Below the pieces are notes generated by a model. It had not been told where the DNA came from and searched no databases. It saw nothing but the letters and a program-made list of their open reading frames with translations. DNA of 64,000 nt from Sulfurivermis sp040755915 (GTDB taxonomy: Bacteria > Pseudomonadota > Gammaproteobacteria > Thiohalomonadales > Thiohalomonadaceae). The position numbers and the translations under genes were made by a program. This document shows positions 17,863 to 26,573 of the stretch, piece by piece (position 1 is the first letter of the stretch; the number at the start of each line of letters is the position of its first letter). The DNA lies in contig JBFLWM010000004.1 of assembly GCA_040755915.1 (NCBI GenBank), positions 62,001 to 126,000 on the forward strand, read 5' to 3'.

Positions 17863-18636
17863 ATGACGGGAATGAACAGGAAAAAGACGCTGGTGGCGCT
17901 GGTGGCGCTGGCCATGGCACCGCTGGCGCAGGCCGACTCCGGCTACAGTGTCAGCGTGGGTGGTGAATATACGCGCGGCGATTATGGTACCGGCAGCAAC
18001 GTCAGCCTGTTGTCGCTGCCGGTGAAGCTGGAATATGTCGAGGAGCGCTATGCCTGGTCGATCGGTGTGCCCTATCTGTGGGTTTCCGGTCCGGGCGATG
18101 TGGTGGTGAGCGGCAGCGGCATGGGGCGGCTCAGCCCGACCAATACCCGTACCACCTCACGCACCGACAGCGGCGTCGGCGACATTACCGCCTCGGCCAC
18201 CCTGCGCCTGTGGGAGGAGGGACCGCGCCGGCCCTGGGCGGCACTGACCGCCAAGGTCAAGTTCGGAACGGCAGACGAGGCCAGTCGTCTCGGCACCGGC
18301 GAGAATGACTACGCGCTGCAACTGGAGCTGGCGCGCCAGGCCGTATACGGCCACGTCGGCTACAAGGTGTTGGGCGATCCGGCCGGCATCGAGTATGACA
18401 ACATCTGGTATGGCGGCGTCGGGGTCGATTTTCCCGTCGGCCGCGAGGTCGATGGCGGTGTCGAGTTGTATGCGGAACAGGAGGCGCTGTCCGGCATCGA
18501 CGGCAAGCGTGAGCTGACCTTTTATCTGGGGCAGCAGATGGATCGTGCAACCCGCATCACCGGTCATCTGCTGATGGGGTTGAGCGATGCCAGCCCGGAC
18601 TGGGGGGCTGGCGTGACGCTGCGTTTCGATCTGTAA
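17863..18636 (+). CDS. outer-membrane beta-barrel-like exported protein
   Basis: 257-residue exported protein, signal peptide cleaved near AQA-DS. The mature part alternates polar and hydrophobic residues, as in beta-barrels (YSVSVGGEYTRGDYG, NVSLLSLPVKLEYVEERYAW). It ends with LRFDL, close to the outer-membrane barrel C-terminal signature. It resembles proteins named outer-membrane transporter or DUF481-like, but the family is not certain. The start at 17863 (ATG) has AGGGA six bases upstream; GTG at 17860 and ATG at 17872 are alternatives. As the last gene of the sigma-factor locus it may be a target of that factor. It converges with the cyclase gene only 6 bases away. Confidence 0.7.
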   Translation: MTGMNRKKTLVALVALAMAPLAQADSGYSVSVGGEYTRGDYGTGSNVSLLSLPVKLEYVEERYAWSIGVPYLWVSGPGDVVVSGSGMGRLSPTNTRTTSRTDSGVGDITASATLRLWEEGPRRPWAALTAKVKFGTADEASRLGTGENDYALQLELARQAVYGHVGYKVLGDPAGIEYDNIWYGGVGVDFPVGREVDGGVELYAEQEALSGIDGKRELTFYLGQQMDRATRITGHLLMGLSDASPDWGAGVTLRFDL

Positions 18637-18642
18637 TTTTGT

Positions 18643-19845
18643 CTAGGGCAGTGCGTAAGCCGTGAGCGGCTGCTGTTTGCCCTTGACCTGCAGGCTGCGC
18701 TGCTGCGCCCCGGCCAGATGGGAGCCGATCTGCCGGTGCACCGCCTGTGAAATCAGTATCTCGCTGCCGCCGGCGGCATCACACAGCCGCTTGGCGGTGT
18801 TGACGCTGTCGCCCAGCAGGTCGTAGCTGCGGCGCTCTTCCGTTCCCATCAGGCCCTCGACCACCGGGCCATAATGCACGCCGCAGCCGGCGGTGAGCCC
18901 GGCGCGGCCAAGCAGCGGCAGGGTGGCGCTGCGCAGGGCATGGGCGGCGTCCACGGCCTGTTGCGCGCTGCCGAATACCAGCATGACCTCGTCGGCCGTC
19001 AGTTTCACCTTGATGGCCTGGGAGTCGCGCCATACCGGTTCACACGCGGCGTAGTAGCCGTTGATCAGTTCCACCACCTCTTCCGGCGCGCGCATCTCGC
19101 TCCAGGCGGTGAAGCCGCGGATATCCATGAACACCATGGCACGTTCGTGTCGCGCCAGCGACAAGGCCTGCGGGTCGCTGACGGCCATGTGCAGCAACTC
19201 CTTGCCGAACAGCCATTCCGAATATTGCCGCAATTGCTCCGTGGTCTGGCGCAGGGTCTGCAGATAGCGGGCGGAGTTGAGATGGGCCAGGCCGACGATC
19301 AGGCCGAGCAGCGGCAATACCATGGCGACGAAGGCATGGGGCGCATCGTTGAGGAATGCCGCCAGTCCGCTGTAGTCATCGATGGTGAACTCGAGGATCA
19401 CGTACATCACCAGGACGATGCAGGTACGGATGACGTGCTCCAGCAGGAGCAGCGGCGGGCGCAGCCTGATGCTGCGCGCCTGCAGCCATTGCAGCAGGCC
19501 GATACTGAGCGCAAATCCCCAGTAGGCGAGGTGGTTGGCGTGCAGCAGGAACTCCGGCCCCTCGGCGATGAATTCGGCACAGCTGTAAACCGCCGGTCCG
19601 ATGAGATTGCCCAGCAGGGGGCGCGTGGTGCCCCCCATTTCCCAGCGACCGACCAGCATGGCCTGGACCAGGGCGGCAGCCACCAGGAAATACAGATCCA
19701 GCTCGAGCAGGTATTCCCCCGGTCCGCGCAGCAGCAGCTCAAGGAAGATGTTGGCCAGCGGGAAATGGGCGCTGTTGCTGTACAGCTCGTGCAGTACGGC
19801 TCCGCCGGGCGTACCCTTGATGCGTCGATCCAGTATGCTATGCAT
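18643..19845 (-). CDS. membrane-bound class III adenylate/guanylate cyclase
   Basis: Predicted to make cAMP or cGMP. The 400-residue protein has about five hydrophobic segments in the first 205 residues (for example LYFLVAAALVQAMLVG and VIRTCIVLVMYVILEF). A short helix (LRQTTEQLRQYSEWLFG) then joins the cyclase domain. Catalytic positions appear intact: the first metal Asp in VFMDIRGFTAWSE, Lys and the second Asp in KVKLTADEVMLVFG, and Asn plus Arg in LLGDSVNTAKRLC. The usual GD before the second Asp is AD, a mild deviation. The start at 19845 was preferred over TTG at 19902, which lacks a ribosome-binding site. Substrate specificity cannot be decided. It is divergent from the MFS gene. Confidence 0.85.
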   Translation of the reverse strand: MHSILDRRIKGTPGGAVLHELYSNSAHFPLANIFLELLLRGPGEYLLELDLYFLVAAALVQAMLVGRWEMGGTTRPLLGNLIGPAVYSCAEFIAEGPEFLLHANHLAYWGFALSIGLLQWLQARSIRLRPPLLLLEHVIRTCIVLVMYVILEFTIDDYSGLAAFLNDAPHAFVAMVLPLLGLIVGLAHLNSARYLQTLRQTTEQLRQYSEWLFGKELLHMAVSDPQALSLARHERAMVFMDIRGFTAWSEMRAPEEVVELINGYYAACEPVWRDSQAIKVKLTADEVMLVFGSAQQAVDAAHALRSATLPLLGRAGLTAGCGVHYGPVVEGLMGTEERRSYDLLGDSVNTAKRLCDAAGGSEILISQAVHRQIGSHLAGAQQRSLQVKGKQQPLTAYALP

Positions 19846-19961
19846 GATTGGGCTCTTGGCTGCAGTTGCGGCATTATGCGGAAAGACGCCGCACAATTTC
19901 AAAGCGGGCCGCTGGTGCTCCCCGCCAGCACCCTGCGGTCGGTACGGGCAGGTGGCTTGGT

Positions 19962-21221
19962 GTGAACAAATCCGTCATTTCCTGGGCGCTGTATGACTGG
20001 GGCAATTCCGCCTTTGCCACCACGGTGATGGCCGGCTTCTTCCCGCTGTTCTTCAAGCAGTACTGGAGCGCCGGCAGCGACGTCACTGCGAGCACCTTCC
20101 AGCTCGGCCTGGCCAACTCCCTCGCCAGCCTGCTGATCATCTTCATCGCACCGGCCCTCGGCGCCATCGCCGATCAGGGCGGCGCGCGCAAAGGCTTTCT
20201 CTACGCCTGCACCCTGCTCGGCGCCGGCATGACCGGCGGGTTGTATTTCGTGGCCCAGGGCGAGTGGCTGCTGGCGGCGCTGTTGTATGTGGGTGGTTCC
20301 AGCGGTTTTTTTGCCAGCCTGATCTTCTACGATGCGCTGCTGATGGCAGTGACCACGCCGGAACGCTATGACCGCGTCTCGGCCCTGGGTTTTGCGCTCG
20401 GTTATCTGGGCGGCGGCCTGCTGTTTGCACTCAATGTGGCGATGACGCTCCAGCCGCACTGGTTCGGCCTGCCCGACGCGGCTGCTGCGGTGCGCGTGTC
20501 CTTCCTGACGGTGGCGCTGTGGTGGGTGCTGTTCACCCTGCCGCTGGCCTTCTGGGTGCCGGAGCCGCCGGGCGGCGGGCGCCGCGGTCTCGCCGCCGTG
20601 GCCGACGGTTTCCGCCAGCTGCGCGCCACCTTCCACGAGGTGCGCCGCCTGCGTCACATCGGCCTGTTCCTGCTGGGTTACTGGTGCTACATCGACGCGG
20701 TCGACACCATCATCCGCATGGCGGTGGACTATGGTCTGGCCATCGGCTTGCCGGCCGAAAGCCTGATCGTTGCGTTGCTGATCACCCAGTTCGTCGGTTT
20801 TCCCGCGGCGGTGCTGTTCGGCCGCCTGGGCGAACGCCTGGGGCCGCGGACCGGCATCTATATCGCCATCGTGGTGTACTGCCTGGTGGTGCTGTGGGCG
20901 GCGCGCATGGAGACGGCTGCCGAGTTCTATCTGCTGGCGGTGGTGATCGGCCTGGTGCAGGGCGGTATCCAGTCGCTGAGTCGCTCGCTTTACGCCCGCC
21001 TCATCCCGGCCGACAAGAGCGCGGAATTTTTCGGCTTCTACAACATGCTGGGCAAGTTCGCCGCGGTGATCGGGCCGATCCTGGTGGGCTGGGTCAGTCT
21101 CGCCACCGGCGAGCCGCGGCTGTCGCTGTTGTCGCTGCTGGTGCTGTTCGCCCTCGGCGCGTGGTTCCTCAGCCGGGTGAATATCGAACAGGGCGCGCGC
21201 ATGGCGCGGGAACTGGAATAA
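19962..21221 (+). CDS. MFS transporter of the UMF1/Atg22-like group
   Basis: 12-helix membrane carrier of 419 residues. The N-terminus SWALYDWGNSAFATTVMAGFF is the hallmark of UMF1-type transporters. The loop GRLGERLGPRTGIYIAIVV and the stretch IPADKSAEFFGFYNMLGKFAA are also typical of this group. Family members are linked to amino-acid or other metabolite efflux, but the substrate here is unknown. The start is GTG at 19962, giving the conserved short N-terminus; upstream in-frame codons to 19848 overlap the divergent cyclase promoter. No clear partner gene is seen. Confidence 0.88.
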   Translation: MNKSVISWALYDWGNSAFATTVMAGFFPLFFKQYWSAGSDVTASTFQLGLANSLASLLIIFIAPALGAIADQGGARKGFLYACTLLGAGMTGGLYFVAQGEWLLAALLYVGGSSGFFASLIFYDALLMAVTTPERYDRVSALGFALGYLGGGLLFALNVAMTLQPHWFGLPDAAAAVRVSFLTVALWWVLFTLPLAFWVPEPPGGGRRGLAAVADGFRQLRATFHEVRRLRHIGLFLLGYWCYIDAVDTIIRMAVDYGLAIGLPAESLIVALLITQFVGFPAAVLFGRLGERLGPRTGIYIAIVVYCLVVLWAARMETAAEFYLLAVVIGLVQGGIQSLSRSLYARLIPADKSAEFFGFYNMLGKFAAVIGPILVGWVSLATGEPRLSLLSLLVLFALGAWFLSRVNIEQGARMARELE

Positions 21222-21259
21222 ACGTACCATGACGGCAGTTCATTCAGGGTGAAGCCTAC

Positions 21260-22030
21260 ATGAATCCGGCAACCGTACTCGGCATGATCGGCGGCATCTT
21301 CCTGCTGGCCGTCACCATTGCGCTGACCGCGAGGGATTACAGCGCATTCTGGAATCTGCCCGGACTCGGCATCGTGCTGGGCGGCACCATTGCCGCCACC
21401 CTGGTCAGCTATCCGCTGCACGAGGTGCTGCGCGTGTTCCGCGTGTTCATCATCGTGCTGCGCCACGAGCGCTACTACGCCAAGGAGGACATGGAGGAGA
21501 TCGTCGAGGTGTCGCGGCAGTGGTTCAAGGGCAATCTGGCCGCCATCGAAACCCGCCTCGGCGACATCCGCAATCCCTATCTGCGCATGGGCATCCAGCT
21601 GGTCATCGATGACACGCCGCTGGATGACATCCTCACCCTGCTGCAATGGCGCATGACGCGGCTGCGCGCCAAGGAAACCGCCGAGGCGCAGGTGTTCCGC
21701 ACCATGGCCATGTACGCGCCGGCCTTCGGCATGCTCGGCACCCTGGTCGGGCTCATCAACATGCTGTTCGGCATGCAGGGTGCCGATTTCGAGAGCATCG
21801 GCGTCAATCTCGGCATCGCCCTGATCACCACCTTCTACGGCATCATTCTCGCCAACCTGGTGTTCAAGCCCATCGCCATCAAGATGGAGCGGCGCACCGA
21901 GCAGCGCGTGATGCTGATGAACATGGTGCTCGAAGGCATCACCCTGATGAGCAAGGGGCGCTCGCCGGCCTACATCCGCGAAACCCTCAAGTCATTCATG
22001 GCGCGCTACGAGGACGAGATCCGCCAGTAG
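21260..22030 (+). CDS. MotA/TolQ-type proton channel protein (MotA-like)
   Basis: Stator subunit of a MotA/MotB-like ion-driven complex, 256 residues, the length of MotA or PomA. It has four hydrophobic segments; the first two are at about 4-22 and 32-52. The conserved loop and third/fourth helices appear as MAMYAPAFGMLGTLVGLINML and GIALITTFYGIILANLVF. The cytoplasmic region carries the charged ERYYAKEDMEEI. No flagellar or chemotaxis genes are near, and the complex has an exported third gene, so a non-flagellar use is possible. The next gene starts 12 bases later. Confidence 0.88.
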   Translation: MNPATVLGMIGGIFLLAVTIALTARDYSAFWNLPGLGIVLGGTIAATLVSYPLHEVLRVFRVFIIVLRHERYYAKEDMEEIVEVSRQWFKGNLAAIETRLGDIRNPYLRMGIQLVIDDTPLDDILTLLQWRMTRLRAKETAEAQVFRTMAMYAPAFGMLGTLVGLINMLFGMQGADFESIGVNLGIALITTFYGIILANLVFKPIAIKMERRTEQRVMLMNMVLEGITLMSKGRSPAYIRETLKSFMARYEDEIRQ

Positions 22031-22042
22031 CGGAAAAGGGTC

Positions 22043-22846
22043 ATGACGCCGGCAGATACCGACAATTCCAGTGGCAACGGCGCGCCGACGCCGGAGGATG
22101 AATACCATCTCGATGCCGATCGCCTGCGTGCCGAGCTGGAGGAGGCGCGGCGCACGCCGTTGCCCTGGGCGCAGACCCATGAGGTGCGGCACGATTCCAC
22201 CTATGAAGATGACAGCGCCTGGGTTTTCACCTACATCGACATGCTGACACTTATCCTGACCCTGTTCGTGCTGATGCTGGCCTACGCCAAGACCGACAGC
22301 GAGGCCTACCGCGAACTGTCCGAGGCCGTGTCGCAGGAGATGGGACACGTGGTGCAGCCGGAGGCGGCACCGGTGAGCGAGGATCAGGCGTTGGCGGAAC
22401 AATTCAGCCAGACCATCCGGCAACAGGGATTGAGCGACAATGTAGAGGTGCTGAGCCATAGCGGCAGCATCGAGTTGCGGTTGAAGGAAAGCATCCTGTT
22501 TGCCACCGGAAGGGCCGATCTGCGCCCCGAGGGACGCACCTTGCTGGACTCTCTGGTGCCGTTGCTGCGTCAGGACGGTCATGCCATTGCGGTAGAGGGA
22601 CACACCGACAACGTGCCCATTGCCACCGAAATCTTTCCCTCCAACTGGGAGCTGTCGGCGGCGCGCGCCAGCAACGTGGTGCGCCACCTGATCGGTCAGG
22701 GGGTGCCGGGGCAGCGACTGCGCGCCATCGGCTACGCCGATACCCGTCCCCTGGCGGACAATGTCAGCGCCGCCGGCCGGGCGGTGAATCGTCGCGTCTC
22801 CCTGGTTCTCTCGCTGAGTGCCACAGCTGATCCCGACGGGCGGTAA
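22043..22846 (+). CDS. MotB-like OmpA-domain stator protein
   Basis: 267-residue partner of the MotA-like protein. An unusually long acidic N-terminus (about 60 residues, PTPEDEYHLDADRLRAELEE) precedes a single membrane helix containing the proton-carrying Asp (FTYIDMLTLILTLFVLML, about 64-81). The C-terminal OmpA-like peptidoglycan-binding domain is clear: ILFATGRADLRPEG, VEGHTDNVPI, NWELSAARASNVVRHLI and AVNRRVSLVL. Family knowledge says it anchors the stator to the cell wall. The stop is only 5 bases before the next gene, so the three genes form one unit. Confidence 0.9.
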   Translation: MTPADTDNSSGNGAPTPEDEYHLDADRLRAELEEARRTPLPWAQTHEVRHDSTYEDDSAWVFTYIDMLTLILTLFVLMLAYAKTDSEAYRELSEAVSQEMGHVVQPEAAPVSEDQALAEQFSQTIRQQGLSDNVEVLSHSGSIELRLKESILFATGRADLRPEGRTLLDSLVPLLRQDGHAIAVEGHTDNVPIATEIFPSNWELSAARASNVVRHLIGQGVPGQRLRAIGYADTRPLADNVSAAGRAVNRRVSLVLSLSATADPDGR

Positions 22847-22851
22847 CGGCG

Positions 22852-23778
22852 ATGGGGATGAGGGGGTGGCTGGCGGCGCTTGCCGCAGGTGGTCTGGTGG
22901 CCTGTGCGCCTGCGCTCGCGGAGACTGCGGGCGACAACGGTGTCGAGGTGGTGCATGAGCTGGCGCCGTATTACAGCAGTCTCGGCGTCTATGTGCCGTT
23001 GAGCGAAAAACCGATTCAGCGCCTGGGCGCGGCGGGCGAAGCGGAGATCTACCGCACCCTGCTGCTGGATGCCTTCCTGCCGCGGTTCATGCTGCTGGAG
23101 GCCAGCGTCTATCCGATGCCGCTGGCCGGCGTATATCTCAGGAAGAATCACCCTGGCCTGTATGACGATGCCGATTTCAGCGGCGGCTTCAATCTCGTCG
23201 AGTCGGTTACTGCCGGCTTCGAGGAGCCCTACGCGTTTTCCGCCTTCTTCGGCAACGTGGTGGACTATGCCGCGCCGGAGGCCATCCGCGGCGAAATCAA
23301 CAAGGGTCATGTGGGCTATCTGATCAGCACCGGCAACTACCACATCAAGGCCAACGAACTCATCAACGACAACTGGCTCGAACTGGAATACAAACTGAAG
23401 AGCGATCGCCACTATCGCAATCACCGCCTGAGCATGAGTTACCGCATGGGCGTCAAGTGGCACGATAACCCCGGCATCACCGATACGGTATATCTCGGCC
23501 TGCGGCGCAACCATCTCGACTACAACGCGCCCACCCGTCTGCTGCCGCTGCTGGAAAACAGCAACATTGCCTACCGCATCAGCGTCGATCGGCAGAGTTT
23601 TTCCCTGGTGGAGCAGGAACTGACGGTGGGCAAGAAATGGCCGCTGCAGCGCTACAACGCCGCGTTCGTGCTGGACCTGGGTTTCGTCTGGTATACCGAC
23701 AGGAAATACAGCGCTGCCCTGGCGGGCGGGGGAGGCGATGAGTTCATCGTCATCCTGCGTCCCAATCTGGAATTCTGA
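22852..23778 (+). CDS. exported protein of unknown function in the stator operon
   Basis: 308-residue exported protein, not recognised as a known family. A signal peptide with a Cys (MRGWLAALAAGGLVACAPAL, cleavage near ALA-ET) precedes a long beta-rich chain. The second half alternates charged and aromatic residues (LELEYKLKSDRHYRNHRLSMSYRM, TVYLGLRRNHLDY) and ends in LRPNLEF with a terminal Phe. This fits an outer-membrane barrel (inference). It starts 5 bases after the MotB-like gene and ends before a strong hairpin, so it is the last gene of the operon. A link between stator energy and an outer-membrane protein would parallel Tol/Ton logic. Confidence 0.65.
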   Translation: MGMRGWLAALAAGGLVACAPALAETAGDNGVEVVHELAPYYSSLGVYVPLSEKPIQRLGAAGEAEIYRTLLLDAFLPRFMLLEASVYPMPLAGVYLRKNHPGLYDDADFSGGFNLVESVTAGFEEPYAFSAFFGNVVDYAAPEAIRGEINKGHVGYLISTGNYHIKANELINDNWLELEYKLKSDRHYRNHRLSMSYRMGVKWHDNPGITDTVYLGLRRNHLDYNAPTRLLPLLENSNIAYRISVDRQSFSLVEQELTVGKKWPLQRYNAAFVLDLGFVWYTDRKYSAALAGGGGDEFIVILRPNLEF

Positions 23779-23800
23779 GTCGTTGCCGGGGAGAAAGGAA

Positions 23801-23832
23801 AAAGGCCGGTCATGTCACCATGACCGGCCTTT
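23801..23832. terminator. strong bidirectional hairpin terminator
   Basis: A perfect 14-bp stem, AAAGGCCGGTCATG against CATGACCGGCCTTT, with a 4-base loop. It lies 22 bases after the stator-operon stop and 5 bases from the tRNA-Glu 3' end. The terminal A/T pairs on each side give short U tracts in both directions, so it can end the plus-strand operon and the minus-strand tRNA transcript. Confidence 0.85.
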
Positions 23833-23837
23833 GCGAT

Positions 23838-23913
23838 TGGCGCTCCCAAGGGGAATCGAACCCCTGTTACCGACGTGAGAGGCCGGTGTCCTAGACCGCT
23901 AGACGATGGGAGC
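23838..23913 (-). tRNA. tRNA-Glu (anticodon CTC)
   Basis: The 76-base minus-strand sequence begins GCTCCCATCGTCTAGCGG and ends GGGAGCGCCA. The 7-bp acceptor stem is complete, the T arm reads GGGGTTCGATTCCCC-like, and the anticodon loop is CTCTCAC, so the anticodon is CTC (reads GAG). The 3' CCA is encoded. The D-arm TCTAGCGGTCTAGGA is typical of tRNA-Glu. Confidence 0.95.
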
Positions 23914-23960
23914 GTGAGTAGTGCTGTCAGGCAGCGAAAAGCGCGTGGTATTATACCCGG

Positions 23961-25361
23961 ATGCTCTCACGGCTCAAGCAATCTTTGGCGAAAAAATTCC
24001 GACTGGGTAACCGCAAGGAAGATACCCCCGCCGCCCGTCCCGCTCCTCGCATCATTCCCCGCGGCGAACACGGCCTGTCCCGTTCCAACATCAGCGAAGC
24101 GGCCCTCAAGGTGCTGTACCGGCTGCACAAGGCAGGCTACGAGGCCTATCTGGTGGGGGGCGGCGTGCGCGACATGCTGCTTGGGCGTGAACCGAAAGAT
24201 TTTGACATCAGCACCAACGCCACGCCCGAGGAGGTGAAGGCGCTGTTCCGCAACTGCATTCTCATCGGCCGCCGTTTCCGCCTGGCCCATGTCCGCTATG
24301 GCCAGGAGGTCATCGAGGTGGCCACCTTCCGCGCCCATCACGAGGCGGGCGAGGAGGGCGAGGGGGTGATGGAAAACGGCAGGATTCTGCGTGACAACGT
24401 CTACGGCAGCCTGGAGGACGATGCCTGGCGCCGTGATTTCTCCGTCAACGCCCTGTACTACAACATCGCCGATTTCTCGGTGGTCGACCATACCGGCGGC
24501 ATGGACGACCTCAAGGCCGGCCGCCTGCGCATGATCGGCGACCCGCTGGCGCGCTACCGCGAAGACCCGGTGCGCATGCTGCGCGCCGTGCGCTTCGCCG
24601 GCAAGCTGGGCTTCCGCATCGATGACGCCAGCGAACAGGCGATCCTGCAGCTGGGCAACCTGCTGGAGGAGGTGCCGGCGGCGCGCCTGTTCGACGAATC
24701 CCTCAAGCTGTTCATGAGCGGCTACGCGGTGGAGACCTATGAGCTGTTGCGCCACTACCGCCTGTTCGGCCACCTGTTCCCGGAAACCGAACGCTGGCTG
24801 CGCTACGAGGACCACCACTACCCGCGCACCTTCGTGGCGCGCGCCCTGGAGAATACCGATACCCGTCTGCAGGAAGGCAAGGCGGTGACGCCGGCCTTCC
24901 TGTTCGCCGCCCTGTTGTGGGAGCCGGCGCGCAAGGAGGCAGAGCGCCTGCGCGAGAAGGGCGAGGGCGGACTGCCGGCCATGCAGCAGGCGGGCGACCG
25001 GGTGGTGGCACGGCAGATCCAGCGCGTAGCCTTCCCCAAGCGCTTCACCCTGCAGTCGCGCGAGATATGGGAGATGCAGGAGCGCCTGACCGCCACCGGC
25101 GGGCGGCGCCCGTTCCGCCTGCTCGAGCATCCCCGTTTCCGCGCCGCCTACGACTTCCTGCTGCTGCGCGCCGAAAGCGGCGAGGAGGTGGGCGAGCTGG
25201 CGGAGTGGTGGACCCAGTTCATCAATGCCGACGAGGCCGGGCGGCTGGAGCTGTCCAGCGGCCAGCGCAGCAGCAATGGCAGCGGCGGCAGCGGCAAGAA
25301 GCGCCGTTCCCGTGGCGGCCGCCGCCGCAAGCCACGCCAGCCGGCCCCTGCCGAAAGCTGA
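23961..25361 (+). CDS. pcnB: poly(A) polymerase I
   Basis: Adds poly(A) tails to RNA 3' ends, which promotes RNA decay. 466 residues. The nucleotidyltransferase core shows YLVGGGVRDMLLGR (about 54-67) and the metal-binding KDFDIST (DxD, about 70). The body continues with RRFRLAHVRYGQEVIEVATFR and the RNA-binding region RMLRAVRFAGKLGFRI. The C-terminal 35 residues are rich in Gly, Ser, Lys and Arg (SGGSGKKRRSRGGRRRKPRQ), probably RNA contact. That feature and the length distinguish it from CCA-adding enzymes. It is divergent from tRNA-Glu and 3 bases before folK. Confidence 0.94.
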   Translation: MLSRLKQSLAKKFRLGNRKEDTPAARPAPRIIPRGEHGLSRSNISEAALKVLYRLHKAGYEAYLVGGGVRDMLLGREPKDFDISTNATPEEVKALFRNCILIGRRFRLAHVRYGQEVIEVATFRAHHEAGEEGEGVMENGRILRDNVYGSLEDDAWRRDFSVNALYYNIADFSVVDHTGGMDDLKAGRLRMIGDPLARYREDPVRMLRAVRFAGKLGFRIDDASEQAILQLGNLLEEVPAARLFDESLKLFMSGYAVETYELLRHYRLFGHLFPETERWLRYEDHHYPRTFVARALENTDTRLQEGKAVTPAFLFAALLWEPARKEAERLREKGEGGLPAMQQAGDRVVARQIQRVAFPKRFTLQSREIWEMQERLTATGGRRPFRLLEHPRFRAAYDFLLLRAESGEEVGELAEWWTQFINADEAGRLELSSGQRSSNGSGGSGKKRRSRGGRRRKPRQPAPAES

Positions 25362-25364
25362 TTC

Positions 25365-25880
25365 GTGGCGGCAGTACGTGCTTACATCGGCCTGGGCAGC
25401 AATCTCGAACATCCCACCGAGCAGCTGCGCCGGGCACTGGACGCCCTGACGCAGCTGCCGCAGACCCGTCTCGCCGGTTGTTCCCGCTTCTACCGCAGTG
25501 CCCCCCTCGGCCCGCAGGACCAGCCCGATTACGTCAATGCCGTCGCCGCCATCGATACCGAGCTGGCGCCGGAGGCCCTGCTCGATGCCCTGCAGGCCGT
25601 CGAGACGGCGCAGGGCCGTGTGCGCCTGCGCCGCTGGGGGCCGCGCACCGTGGACCTGGACGTCTTGTTATTTGGCAATGAGGTGCTGGCCACACCGCGC
25701 CTCACCGTGCCCCATCCCGGCCTCGCCGAACGCAACTTCGTGCTGTATCCCCTGGCCGAGCTGGTCCCGGACCTGCTGCTGCCCGATGGCCGTCGTCTGG
25801 CGGATCTGTTGCGGCAATGTGATTCCGCCGGTCTGGAGCCGCTGGCCGACGGCGATGACAGCGTCGGCGTGATATCCTGA
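25365..25880 (+). CDS. folK: 2-amino-4-hydroxy-6-hydroxymethyldihydropteridine pyrophosphokinase
   Basis: Transfers pyrophosphate from ATP to the pterin in folate synthesis. 171 residues, typical length. The N-terminus AYIGLGSNLEHPTEQL and the signature WGPRTVDLDVLLFG (about 90-103) hold the substrate and magnesium residues. VPHPGLAERNFVLYPLAEL is the conserved C-terminal part. The start is GTG at 25365, 3 bases after the pcnB stop, so coupling is likely. The next gene begins 4 bases after its stop. Confidence 0.95.
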   Translation: MAAVRAYIGLGSNLEHPTEQLRRALDALTQLPQTRLAGCSRFYRSAPLGPQDQPDYVNAVAAIDTELAPEALLDALQAVETAQGRVRLRRWGPRTVDLDVLLFGNEVLATPRLTVPHPGLAERNFVLYPLAELVPDLLLPDGRRLADLLRQCDSAGLEPLADGDDSVGVIS

Positions 25881-25884
25881 AATC

Positions 25885-26568
25885 ATGAATCGACCCCTGC
25901 GCCTGGACGCCACTGCCGACCAACAGTCCGCTCCCCGCTTCATCGTGGTGGAGGGGCCCATCGGTGTCGGCAAGACCACCCTGGCGCGGCGCCTGGCGGA
26001 GACCTTCGGCAGCGAGCTGATGCTGGAGGGGGCGGACGAAAATCCGTTCCTGGAGCGCTTCTATCAGGACCCGCGCAGCGCGGCCCTGCCGACCCAGCTG
26101 TTCTTCCTGTTCCAGCGCGCGCGCCAGCTGCAATCCTGGCGTCAGGGCGACATGTTCGCGCCGGTGCGGGTGGCCGATTTCCTGATGCAGAAGGACCGCC
26201 TGTTCGCCCAGCTGACCCTGGACGATGACGAGCTGCGCCTGTATGAACAGGCCTACGAACACCTGACCCTGGATGCGCCGCTGCCCGATCTGGTGATCTA
26301 TCTGCAGGCGCCGGTGGAGGTGCTGCTGGAGCGCATCGGCCGGCGCAGCCGCAGCTACGAGCGCCAGCTGTCGGCGGACTACCTGCGCCGGGTGGCGGAG
26401 GCCTACACCCAGTTTTTCTACCAGTACGACCAGACGCCGCTGCTCATCGTCAATGCCACCGAAATCAATCTGGCGCAGGGCGACGCCGACTACGCCCAGC
26501 TGCTGGAGCAGGTGCGTTCCATGCGCAGCGGGCGCCACTACTTCAATCCCTTGCCGCTGAAGCTGTGA
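25885..26568 (+). CDS. deoxynucleoside kinase family protein
   Basis: Phosphorylates deoxynucleosides (dAdo/dGuo-type kinase by similarity). 227 residues. The Walker A loop is VEGPIGVGKTTLARRL (about 23-38). The DRH-like region appears as NPFLERFYQDPR, and the lid region RRSRSYERQL has the Arg-rich sequence typical of the dNK family. It lies between folK and panB, a common order in gammaproteobacteria, although no functional link to folate or pantothenate is known. The stop overlaps a GTG that could extend PanB, but the ATG at 26574 fits PanB better. Confidence 0.85.
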   Translation: MNRPLRLDATADQQSAPRFIVVEGPIGVGKTTLARRLAETFGSELMLEGADENPFLERFYQDPRSAALPTQLFFLFQRARQLQSWRQGDMFAPVRVADFLMQKDRLFAQLTLDDDELRLYEQAYEHLTLDAPLPDLVIYLQAPVEVLLERIGRRSRSYERQLSADYLRRVAEAYTQFFYQYDQTPLLIVNATEINLAQGDADYAQLLEQVRSMRSGRHYFNPLPLKL

Positions 26569-26573
26569 CTGCC

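Noticed and set aside
21260..22846. Flagellar motor genes
   Set aside because: No flagellar or chemotaxis genes nearby; only the stator fold is supported.
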